A stretch of 45,653 bases of DNA, taken from assembly GCA_023515795.1 (NCBI GenBank), contig JALGPX010000014.1:18473-64125 (forward strand), written 5' to 3'. The stretch's first letter is position 1; every line of letters starts with the position of its first letter. Source of the stretch: Amoeboaphelidium occidentale. Lineage: Eukaryota; Aphelidiomycota; Aphelidea. Positions 21,239-30,546 of the stretch are shown one piece after another. The notes beneath the pieces were generated by a model, which did no database searches, had not been told where the DNA came from, and worked only from the letters and a program-made list of their open reading frames with translations. The translations under genes were made by a program, and so were the position numbers.

Positions 21239-22998
21239 CAAAACCTAGGCCGAAACTGATAACGGATCTTCCGGTTGAGATACTCTTCTTGATATTCGAG
21301 TCTTTGCACGGAAATGTACAAGCATACGCGTCGTTATTGTGTTCAAACAAGCAGGTAAGGATGATCCTAAAGTCATGGGATCCTGCCTGGCGCTTAGAAA
21401 AGATCTTTTTCAAGGATAGTAATTCGAGCAAGACGCAATCTACTCATAGTTCATATGGCGAATTGGACGTCCTTCGGCTTTCAGATATATTTGCCCCAGC
21501 TGGTGTAGCCTCGCGACCTCGAGACGATATTGAAGTCTCAATAATCCAAGACGAGGTGGAACCTCCTTCCTTGAATGAAAGGCATTTGATGAATGACTTT
21601 GATTATCGAGAGTGGAGAGGGTTTGGAAGAAAATGGCGAAGGTTACTTGAAACATCAAGAGGTGCGTGTTTTGTAAGGGGTCAAGACTTGATTATCGGTT
21701 CCACTAGCTCAACACAAATGAGCGGCGGCCAAGTTTTTGGCTCTTTCGGGACGAATATCATCACGGCGTGGAATATCGACTCAGGTCAGATTGTGAAGAG
21801 GTTTCAAGGTCACGAAGGAAATGTTATCACTTTACAAGTAAGTAAGAACATGCTGGTATCATCAGGGGCGGATAAATCTGTGATTATATGGGACCGCCAC
21901 GATGGAAAACAGATTCTAAGAATGAATTTCGACTCGGCAATAAGGACAATCAAGTTCGATCCTGTTCAAGCAGTTTGTGGAGATTCGCAGGGAAACATTC
22001 ACGTGCGAGATACTGTAACTGGACGCTGCATGGATAAAGTTCCTAATATTTGCCACAAGTCTGATATTACACACATTGTTTACGATCACAAGTTTGTCTG
22101 CTCAGTATCTTCTGATAGAGTCTTGCAGGTTTACGACAGAATGCAACAAAAGATTTCATTTTACTACACTTCCTTCTTATCAATTATCACCACTGTTACA
22201 ATGAGCGGAGACATCGTTGTTGTTGGTACTTGGGACGGCGGCATTTATGCTTTCTTATTGTCTCGTCAATATGATGGCGCAATTACTGATTATGATAAAT
22301 CTGGATTGCAACAGCGTGGCATGGGAAGTGAAATCAAAATTATATCTGATGGAACTGGGTGCCATACTGAACGCGTAAACTGCATACAGGTTTTGCCCAA
22401 AAAGTCATTAGCCTACTTTACTAAGGATGATGCATTAATTGATGACCTAAAGAATTATCCACCTTTTGTATCAGGAAGTAATGATGCTACAGTTGGTGTT
22501 TGGGCTCCAAGAAAAGACTCCAAAGAACTCAATATTATTTATCAATGCTTGTACAAGCTTAGTTTCGATTCTACCGTTCTTTCAATGGAAATCGTTCCGA
22601 AGTTTGACCTTGATACAATTATTATCTCAGCTGCGTGTTTAGATGGAAAGCTATCTCATTGGCATTTATTACATACACGTGAAGGATATGGGCATGATGA
22701 AACGGATCCACGAGCTAAATATGTCAGAATGCTAAAACAAGATCATCGTTCAACAACTATTAAAATTGGGAGCCAGACCACGTTTAATAGCACTTTCATG
22801 CCATTTATGATTTATCAAGAGTTCGTTCAACTGTTATTGGATAGAGATCCTGAAGATTTTGTTGCCGACGTGGGCTTGGAACGAAATGTTGAAAATGCTT
22901 TACAAAGGTCACACGTAAACGTTGAATTAGATGGAGACGATCCTGAAATAACTGCTGATGATCTAGACACATTCTTTAACGCCATGGAGTTTCCATAA
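21220..22998 (+). CDS. F-box/WD40-repeat protein
   Basis: 592 aa, one exon, ATG at 21220. The F-box is near the N-terminus (residues about 13-60: LITDLPVEILFLIFESL, then VRMILKSWDPAWRLEKIFF), which would bind Skp1 in an SCF ubiquitin ligase. WD-type blades follow from about residue 180: GQIVKRFQGHEGNVITLQV, SSGADKSVIIWDRHDGK, GDSQGNIHVRDTVTGR, SVSSDRVLQVYDR, VVGTWDGGIYAF, SGSNDATVGVWAPRKD, completing a propeller by about residue 510. The C-terminal 80 residues are acidic. The propeller should recognise phosphorylated substrates, but none can be named. Its stop is 27 bp from that of the convergent SAYSvFN gene. Confidence 0.85.
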   Translation: MSDTQLTKPRPKLITDLPVEILFLIFESLHGNVQAYASLLCSNKQVRMILKSWDPAWRLEKIFFKDSNSSKTQSTHSSYGELDVLRLSDIFAPAGVASRPRDDIEVSIIQDEVEPPSLNERHLMNDFDYREWRGFGRKWRRLLETSRGACFVRGQDLIIGSTSSTQMSGGQVFGSFGTNIITAWNIDSGQIVKRFQGHEGNVITLQVSKNMLVSSGADKSVIIWDRHDGKQILRMNFDSAIRTIKFDPVQAVCGDSQGNIHVRDTVTGRCMDKVPNICHKSDITHIVYDHKFVCSVSSDRVLQVYDRMQQKISFYYTSFLSIITTVTMSGDIVVVGTWDGGIYAFLLSRQYDGAITDYDKSGLQQRGMGSEIKIISDGTGCHTERVNCIQVLPKKSLAYFTKDDALIDDLKNYPPFVSGSNDATVGVWAPRKDSKELNIIYQCLYKLSFDSTVLSMEIVPKFDLDTIIISAACLDGKLSHWHLLHTREGYGHDETDPRAKYVRMLKQDHRSTTIKIGSQTTFNSTFMPFMIYQEFVQLLLDRDPEDFVADVGLERNVENALQRSHVNVELDGDDPEITADDLDTFFNAMEFP

Positions 22999-23025
22999 GG
23001 ACTCCTTCTTAGTCTATTTAAGATC

Positions 23026-23473
23026 TTAAAGCATGTTGCCTTGTCTCAAGTTTCTATCCAACTGATCAGGGTCTCTATCACCCTGTAACCGCTGCAAGTT
23101 CGGGTTGAACACGGAATAAGCAGACAACCCTTCACGTCGTTTGGTGCTTGAATTCCAAATCAAGAGTCCAAAGATCGAGACAATAAAGAACACTAAGCCA
23201 AACTCGCAATAAACAAATATCGCTTGAAGAAGCACCCATAAGGTGAAAGGAATCATAAAACGCTTGTCTTGCAACCGGGCCTTCCAATGTCGTATAGTAA
23301 CTGCGCTAATATAAATGCAAGTCAAAGTCGCATTTACCTTTTACTTCACGTTCCAATTCTTCCCTGCCATCGCTGTCATCTGAGTTCTCATCATCGCGCG
23401 AGGGTTTGTCGAAAATTGTCGCTATTCGTCTCCTCTCTCGCTTAGGTCGGCTTGAAGCGTCTTGCCGCTGCAT
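23026..23473 (-). CDS. SAYSD1: SAYSvFN-domain membrane protein (SAYSD1-like)
   Basis: Two exons, 23473-23338 and 23300-23026, intron 37 nt ending in GCGCAG, 136 aa. Exon 1 codes a charged cytosolic N-terminus (MQRQDASSRPKRERRRIATI then an acidic stretch). Exon 2 holds a basic segment (TIRHWKARLQDKRF), one long or two short membrane helices (IPFTLWVLLQAIFVYCEFGL and FFIVSIFGLLIW), and the family signature SAYSVFN followed by LQRLQGDRDPDQLDRNLR. Human SAYSD1 sits in the ER membrane, recognises UFMylated stalled ribosomes at the translocon and helps clear the nascent chains. Whether this fungus keeps UFM1 cannot be seen here. The acceptor choice is fixed by phase: only the CAG at 23301 joins EREVK to VTIRHWK. 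Its start codon is only 22 bp from that of UBE2T. Confidence 0.85.
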
Positions 23474-23495
23474 TTTTTTGACTGTTTCAGCCGAA

Positions 23496-24392
23496 ATGGA
23501 GAAAAGAAGGTTAATTGAGTTAAATTCAATATTGGCAGACCCTCCGGAAGGTGTTCACTGTTGGGCTAAAGAAGAAAGCAATGAATTCTTAACTGCCCAG
23601 ATACAAGGCCCTCAGAGTTCCCCTTATGAAGATGGTTGTTTCAGCTTGAGCATTCATTTACACGACAGGTAAAAATTTCGAGTATAATTACAAAAGATGT
23701 TAACTTTTACTATTTCCTGTTTAGATATCCTTATGAACCACCAAGTAATCTTACAGGCTCAAGACTTATCATTTAGCAATCAAGTTCGTCACACCAATCT
23801 ATCATCCCAATATTGATAAAGAAGGAAGAATATGCTTAGATTTACTTAAAGTTCAACCGAATGGAAGCTGGAGGCCTGCAATTTCACTCGGGGCCGTTCT
23901 GACTTCAATAAGATTTCTAATGGCTGAACCTAATCCATCTGATCCATTATGCGCAGATATTGTAAGTTCCGACTTGGTAAATGTAACTTTTAAAAGGCAA
24001 AACAGTTTACAAATGATCGTCAAGAATTTGACAAAATAGCAAAGTCTGAGACTATTAAACATGCTGTTCGTGTTAAAGATGTTGAGCCAGAAGTTCCAGC
24101 GACTAGAAAGATTGTTGTAACAATCACAATTGATAACGATGAGAACCAAGATAAAGCTATTGCTCAAACACATGAACAGATAACAGTAAAACCTGCACCC
24201 GTTTCTCTAAAAGGTAAAGAAAAGATGATCAACCCGCAACCAAAAGATCGTTTGACCCTAAAGCCTAATCTTGAGCAGGAAGTTAGCAAGCGAGCTGATG
24301 GAAAATATGGTAGCAATGGGTTAATGTCATCTAAAAAGCCACGCCTAAACTTGTCGAGTAAAGCTGCTTTTAAGAAGGTGGGAAGCAAGTAA
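23496..24392 (+). CDS. UBE2T: Ubiquitin-conjugating enzyme E2, UBE2T-like
   Basis: Four exons: 23496-23668, 23725-23744, 23777-23961, 23997-24392 (introns 56, 32 and 35 nt), 257 aa. Exon 2 is a 20-nt micro-exon coding YPYEPP. Spliced UBC fold: DPPEGVHCW, SPYEDGCFSLSIHLHDRYPYEPPTIKFVTPIYHPNID, active-site Cys in GRICLDLL, WRPAISLGAVLTSI, MAEPNPSDPLCADI. The WRPxxxxxxVLTSI and EPNPxDPLxADI pattern is that of UBE2T, the nuclear E2 that monoubiquitinates FANCD2/FANCI with FANCL in interstrand crosslink repair. A basic/acidic extension of about 100 residues follows, longer than in human UBE2T (197 aa) and probably with nuclear signals (KKPRLNL). UBE2T is missing from common yeasts, so this is a useful marker of an intact Fanconi module. 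Confidence 0.85.
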
Positions 24393-24460
24393 TAGAAAAT
24401 TTTACGATGACTCTAAAACGATCGAACCGTTGCTAAGGCCAACAAGTGTTAGTTTCGGGC

Positions 24461-24488
24461 GAGAAAGAGTCGCAGAAACTCTTTTCTC
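24461..24488 (+). promoter_or_regulatory. Hairpin just upstream of the PAS-protein start codon
   Basis: GAGAAAGAGT (24461-24470) can pair with ACTCTTTTCTC (24478-24488) around a 7-nt loop; ten pairs with one bulged T. It ends 12 nt before the ATG at 24501, so in an mRNA with an upstream start it would form a stem in the 5' leader next to the initiation codon. Function is inference. Confidence 0.35.
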
Positions 24489-24500
24489 ACCGGACATTAA

Positions 24501-27500
24501 ATGAACGATTCAAGATCGCTTAGAAGTACCACAGCGAGCTCGATGCATTCTGGATCATTGAGATCTGAAGCCTTCATTGAAGGTAGCACAGTTGCTGCTG
24601 CTGCTATGACTTGGTATCAGGAACGCCATGAACTTGAGATCAAGGTTCGAACAAGACATTCAGTTTAGGCTAAATTTTTAGGCACCAAGGCTATTGAAGA
24701 AGATGCTTAGCCAGATATACACGGGCCTGTTTGGTTTGCTCTTTGCCTTGCAGAGAAAGAGTAAAGGAATGGAGTCGTAAGATCCGCTCACAACATGATC
24801 ATGGCTAATATCTAGACCGATCTGGGTTGTACTATTTGAACTTTTTGAAATGTTACAATTGGTTTCGTTTTCATTTAAAAGAGCTGCACATTTTCCTTGG
24901 AATCCGGCTCATACATCCTGGTTCATTGCATTCGTCAACGCTACAGTCACAGAGACGTTCTTGGTTGGAAACACATCGATCTTCTATGCAGTTATAGCTG
25001 TTCTCAGTTTGATCCTCTTTGACGCACTGGTTGTTGGGTACTTCTTCTCTAGAAATCAGTACAGATTCATCTGGACATGTAACGATTTGTTTGACACGAT
25101 GTTCGTTTGCTAAATTTTATAGTGAGATATGTTCGAATTATTTGCGTTCTGTTCATGACCGTGCTGTACATTCCTGTAATTGCTCTTTTTACTTCGATGT
25201 TGGTGAGTTGCGAAGGTGGTTGTTGGACGGGAGCTTACGCAACAAGATCGGCCTTTGTGATTGTTATCAGCTTGTTTTACATTCTCCTTTCACTCACATT
25301 TGCTGTTGCTGTGTTTCAACAAGATGCCACTGATCCCTCTGAATTACTGTCAAGACCCCATTCAAGATGTGAAGTCTATCATTTACTAGTGAAGACTGTT
25401 CTGACAATATGCTTTGTCTCTTTGGAGCATCATCACCAGTATCATTGGTTGCTTATAGCTCTTAGCGTTTTTGGAAGCTCGTCTTTGTGGTTCATGTATA
25501 CGTGGTTTCTTCCATTCTACAGATGGACTTTTGCAGTTTTCCGTACCGTGACAATGGCCATTGTGATGTGGGCCAGTTTGTGTTTGGTTGTCGTGAAGCT
25601 CTTGAATGATCCAGAGCATAACAGTGTCAGTGTCATGTTCTTTTTTGCTCTTCCTGTGATTGTTATGGTCGCTATTTTCACTAGTAACGCAAGAAAAACT
25701 CGCGTTAAGACAATGCCGGTTACACCAACCATAAATCCTCTCACAATTGAGTTAAAAGCAAGATTTATATTGGAAGACAATAATATGCTCTTCTCTAAAC
25801 ACGCAAAAGAACTTGTAACAGATGGTATGAACACTAATGATCAGGAAAAGGCTGCCAACGAAAAGTTAGTTGTCGATCAGATTACAGAGTTGTACAATGA
25901 GGCAAGTGTCAACATTCCAAACTCGAGCATTCTGTACATGTTCTGGGCCAATTTTTCATTGCACCATGCTGCGAACAAACAACGTTCGTTGTACTTGCTA
26001 GAAGAGTGCTTGAAAAGAAACCCGCAAGTTGATGAATTGTTTGTAGCATTTAGACAGAAGAAAGTCATGAATGAAGATGAAGGCTCAGGCCATATGGATA
26101 TGCTTGACTTGATTATTGGTGAAGTTCATATGAAGAAAGCTGCTAAACACGAAAGAAAAGCTGTTTCCCTTCAAATGCAGTTTTGGAATGAATTACTTAG
26201 CCCCTCCGGAGCAGACTTGCAAAAATTATTTGTCATTGGAACAAAGATCAACTCTGAGACTCATCTTGCAGACTACCATTACTCCAAATCAATATCAAGT
26301 AATCCGAAATCGTCAGCTGTCCTGAAAAATTACTCAGCGTTCTTGATGGATGTTTGTAACGACCAAAAGAGATCACTTGAGCTTCACGAAAGAGCCAAAA
26401 ACTTGGACGACTTGAAAAGAAGAGCAAACGCAGCTAATGACGGTATGATTGATATTGCGACGTTGATGAGCAGCACAAGTGAAACTGATACAGCAGTCTT
26501 TACCATAAACCATTTGGGTATTATTCAAAGTGTTACGTCTGGTGTATCTGGCTTACTTGGCTATGACAAACCTCAAATTCTTATTGGAAGAAATATTTCT
26601 AGCATTGTGCCGCCTCCGTTTGACAAAATTCACGATGAATTCTTGAGTAATTACTTGAAGAAAGGAGAAGGTCAAGTTATTAGTAAAATCAGGAAAATCT
26701 TTGCAGTTTCAGCTGATGGCTATTTGATTCCAGTGATGCTCTTGGTTAGACAGCTCACTTTTGGTGTGAACGGAACTTTTGTTGGTGTCATCAAGTCCGT
26801 CCCTGAAGGATCATACACCTACGATTACATATTGTTGGATACTGATGGCAATTTGAAAAGCTTTTCTCCACGTTGTACGGAGTATTTTGGAACAACCCCA
26901 TCAGATGCGACTAGATTTCAGCTTCACATATCTGACTGGATTGAGAATTACGGCGAAGTAGAGAATTTGATGAAACAGAATAACGGTTACACAATGGAGA
27001 TCGCAGGAGCTGAGGGTAACAATGTTCAACTGAATTGTACTCAGGTTAGTATAACGATCTCAGGGATCAGTATTTCTTTGATTAAATTGGTCAACCAAAA
27101 CTCGTTGTTTACATCTAAAGCTGGCCAGACTGACGATATTCGTAGTCAAATGCCCATGACTTTCTATGTTGACGCATCAAAGTATAACCAAAAGAATAAG
27201 AAAGAAACTATGGCATCTCAAGCAGTTCCTAAATCGATGTCTGTTCAAAGCCCAGAGAAAATGTCCACTAATGAAAGGAAATCCGACAAGAAAGCGAAAT
27301 CTCCGAAAAGAAAAGCCGACGGTTCCGAGAATGATAGACGAGATGACGAATCTGAATCTTCAAAGCGCTCATCACTTAAATCTCCCAGAAGCTACAGTCC
27401 ATCTAAAATGACCGACGCTTCTAGAAGAGAAAGCCAGACTCCAAGCAATATTGACCAAAAAAGTCAACACTCAGCTGCTAGCCAAACATCAACTGTGGTA

Positions 27501-29378
27501 AATCAGTTGATGCGTAACACGTTCACTAAGAAGATCCAGAGCACTTCGAAAAGATTGAGAACCTGTGGCTTTGTACTTCTTGGAATCATGATTACTTCTA
27601 TTTTCTTGGTAATTGGAGAAGCAGTTTATCTCAACAACTTGTATCAAGGAAACTTGAAAGCTGTACTTGATGTTGAGGGACTTGCAGAAGTTGAGGATTA
27701 TGCCTTCCAAGCAGTCACCAAATTGGTTGATTTTGTTCGTGATGCTCCGTCTTTGACCCTCAATGAGAAGGTTCAGCGAAGAGATCAGGTTTTGCAACTC
27801 ACAGATTCTTTGAATAACCGTTTCTTTGGTATTTATGATGGGGCGAGGGGCTTGCCTGCTGAAATTCAGAACACTTTTACGAAGCCAAAAATTAAGATTT
27901 ATGAGTATGGTGCCAACACAAACCGTAAAGAGACGATTACAATCTCACTGAACGATGCCATCAACTTGTTTGTATCTCAGACATCCCGTCTTGCGAAAAC
28001 TGCTGTTACCGATAACTCAACTTTGTTAGATGTTGGAAATGGGCCTTCAATTCTATTGGACTCTACGCTCTCCGTTTTGGACCATCTTGTTTACTTGTAT
28101 TCAAGAAATGTAGAAAATTACGAACTAGCAAGCGAACGCTTTTATTACATCATCTTACTTGCTCCTATGGGCTTACTTGAAGTTATGACAATTGTGGTTG
28201 TCCTTTTGATATTCTGGAAAACAACAAGCGAAAGCAAGTTAATTTACAAGTTTTTCCTCGACGTGCAAAAAGATGTTATTAAAAGCATGCTCCTCAAATC
28301 AAAAGAAAAATTGGCGAGCTTGGATAAGAAAGCTGGAAACTCCTTGATGTCTGACCGTAGTCACAGAAATGCAGCGAAAGATTACGCTCTATTTGACATG
28401 GATAGGTATATCGTCGATCGCCATCTGGATGCAAAACAAAAGCAAGATCAAGCGGCTTCAACAAAAGTAGAGGGACACAAGAAGACTTCTTATGAAGTTG
28501 CCAATTTGAGACGTTTATGTTTGCGTGTATTCTTGTACATTTTAATCTTGAGCGGTTTTATTGGAGGCTTTGCACTTTATTCGACCCAATTTTTGTCTAA
28601 ATCCAACGAGTCAATAACTTACTTTGCTTGGTCTTCCAATATTCTGAGATTGTCTAGAGAAACGGATTTAAGGCTTAGCTTGATTTTGGCTGAGAAGAAC
28701 GGATCGGTATTCGATAACACATTCTCAAGAACAATTAATGCTTTGAATTTCACTGCCAATACTTTGGAAAGAGCTGGGTCGGCGTTTTACATCGGGAATA
28801 ACACACTTAGTATGCCTGATTTTTACACCGAGATAAGCAGACCTGGTGTTTCTGGATTTAGTCCTTTCTACTTAGTCAACGACATTGCTTTTGATCAGAA
28901 TGATCACAAATTGCTGGATGATCCTGATTGTGATATAGGGCTTCAAGGAGCAATGACTCGCGGGTTCATGAATAGTATCTTTGAAACCGTCGAAACTTTG
29001 TATGACATCGTTGGTGCCGTCAAGTCGATCAATCAGCCAGTTGACATCAATGCTCTCAATGAATACATACCAGTTGTCTTCGCTAGAAGCTATGCAGGCA
29101 AATGTGTTCCTGCTGGAATGAGACTATTTCAAAAATTCCTTACGGTTGAAATCCACCAAGCTGTTGCGCTTGTTGGCGTATTATTAATTCCGTTGGTTGC
29201 CACATTTGTAAGCGTTTTGATGCTGCTCGTGTATTTCTTGGGTTTCAAGCCCGTTTTAAGAACAATGGAACACGAAGTTTCTTTGACTCCTTCTATGTTG
29301 CTCATGCTTCCACCTCATGCTCTCATGAAAGTTGATGCTATTAAGAACTTCATTTCTGATAAAAACACCGGAAAATAA
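24501..29378 (+). CDS. Large polytopic PAS-domain membrane protein (TmcB/TmcC type)
   Basis: Four exons, 24501-24644, 24682-24776, 24816-25078, 25123-29378 (introns 37, 39 and 44 nt, each with a CTAAW branch site near the acceptor), 1585 aa. Residues 1-60 are Ser-rich and cytosolic. Residues about 60-410 hold many membrane helices (for example IFYAVIAVLSLILFDALVVG, LFMTVLYIPVIALFTSMLV). A helical TPR-like region follows (about 430-620; repeated cysteine-poor helices such as ILYMFWANFSLHH). A PAS domain is at about 623-727 (TAVFTINHLGIIQSV, SGLLGYDKPQILIGRNISSI), with a weaker second PAS-like part to about 790. Then a Lys/Ser-rich linker and four further membrane helices. Proteins of this build are numerous in chytrids and other flagellates; several carry cyclase or kinase outputs. 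None is visible here, so it may be a pure sensor or scaffold. Confidence 0.82.
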
Positions 29379-29386
29379 AGGATTTT

Positions 29387-30358
29387 CTATTGTTCTTCGT
29401 GCACAGGCTCAACAAATATACCAAACTGAAGTGACTGAATAGCCCGTTTATAAATAAGATTTACAGAAAATCCGCCCGCAAGAATCTGTGCCTGTTTATC
29501 CATTACAAAAGAAACCACTGAAGGATCCCGATAAGCACTAATATCAAGAAGAGGCGAATCGTTGTCTCTGTTGTAAGGCGTTTCAAGAACGTCTTCAAAC
29601 GGGTTCGAGTATTTTACTACCTCTGTCAATCGCTTCTTATTCATTTCAATCTGCTTTTGTATACTTAAACCACGCTTACCAGTAGAAAACTTCACAGATG
29701 TTTTACCACCTTCTGCTCCTGTGTGCGAGACTTCCTCCATAAAAGCAGGAAGGATATCGGTGGCCTTCTTGCGTGAAACAGCAATCTGTTGAATCAACTC
29801 TGTCTTGCGCGAGAGCTTTTTGCTCTGTTCCAATTGACGTTCCTTCAAATCTTGCTCAAGGGTCTCTTGATATTCTCTGTTCTGCGTCTCTAGCACCTGT
29901 TGCAACATCATCTCCTCATTCATCTCTTTTTGGATATTGCGCTGTATAATTTCAGCGTTCTCTTTACGATACTCTTCAATCTTATCTTCAATAGCTTGGA
30001 TATTCTCATTGTTCACCAGATCGAATATGATATCTTCTACACTCTCTAGATAATCGTTGTATGCATCCAAAGACTCAAAATCCTCTGGGCGCTTATTAAA
30101 TATTCGCCACACTCGCCGCCTTATAACACATTCTTTCTCAACGAATAAATCTTCGAATTTTGGCTTTGTGAAGTTACTCTTTCTTAGAGGATTCCTACAG
30201 ACCGGACAAGGCGCTGAGCCCAATGCGAATATCCGCTCGACGCAATTTTCGCACATCTTATGCATACATGACGATACCAGCAGAACCAAGTTAGGATTCA
30301 AGTATTTATCAGTCTTGCATATTGGGCAGGGCTCATCTTCTTTTACCATAAAATTCAT
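29387..30358 (-). CDS. TFB3: TFIIH/CAK assembly factor Tfb3 (MAT1)
   Basis: RING-finger subunit that joins the CDK7-cyclin H kinase to core TFIIH for transcription initiation and repair. 323 aa from the ATG at 30358; the longer frame to 30370 begins with TTG and is not used. Seen: N-terminal C3HC4 RING (EPCPICKTDKYLNPN, SSCMHKMCENCVERIF, APCPVCRNPL), then the MAT1 core KPKFEDLFVEKECVIRRRVW, YNDYLESVEDIIFDLVNN and a long Glu/Gln-rich coiled coil, and the C-terminal hydrophobic kinase-binding part (AQILAGGFSVNLIYKRAIQS). Yeast Tfb3 is 321 aa, human MAT1 309. Its stop is 8 bp from that of the convergent PAS gene. It is divergent from the beta-galactosidase gene with 188 bp between starts. Confidence 0.95.
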   Translation of the reverse strand: MNFMVKEDEPCPICKTDKYLNPNLVLLVSSCMHKMCENCVERIFALGSAPCPVCRNPLRKSNFTKPKFEDLFVEKECVIRRRVWRIFNKRPEDFESLDAYNDYLESVEDIIFDLVNNENIQAIEDKIEEYRKENAEIIQRNIQKEMNEEMMLQQVLETQNREYQETLEQDLKERQLEQSKKLSRKTELIQQIAVSRKKATDILPAFMEEVSHTGAEGGKTSVKFSTGKRGLSIQKQIEMNKKRLTEVVKYSNPFEDVLETPYNRDNDSPLLDISAYRDPSVVSFVMDKQAQILAGGFSVNLIYKRAIQSLQFGIFVEPVHEEQ

Positions 30359-30546
30359 GCTGATTTTCAAATATGATCACTTCACGGAAACAGCGCAATT
30401 GTAATGGAATCAACTGATTTTTAGGTGCGTAAATCTGACTTGACTGAAATTGAAGGGAAATATGCTTTCCGTTACTGAGGGAATTTACGTTCGTTACAGA
30501 ATCTTCAATTTCCTGTTTCTGCGCGCCGATCAAAAAAGCTTGCTGA

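Noticed and set aside
24850-25113. Separate small membrane-protein ORF
   Set aside because: It is exon 3 of the PAS protein; a 44-nt intron with a GCTAAAT branch site joins it in frame to the next exon.
25101-25118. An 18-nt intron in the PAS gene
   Set aside because: It would not restore frame; the 44-nt intron 25079-25122 does.
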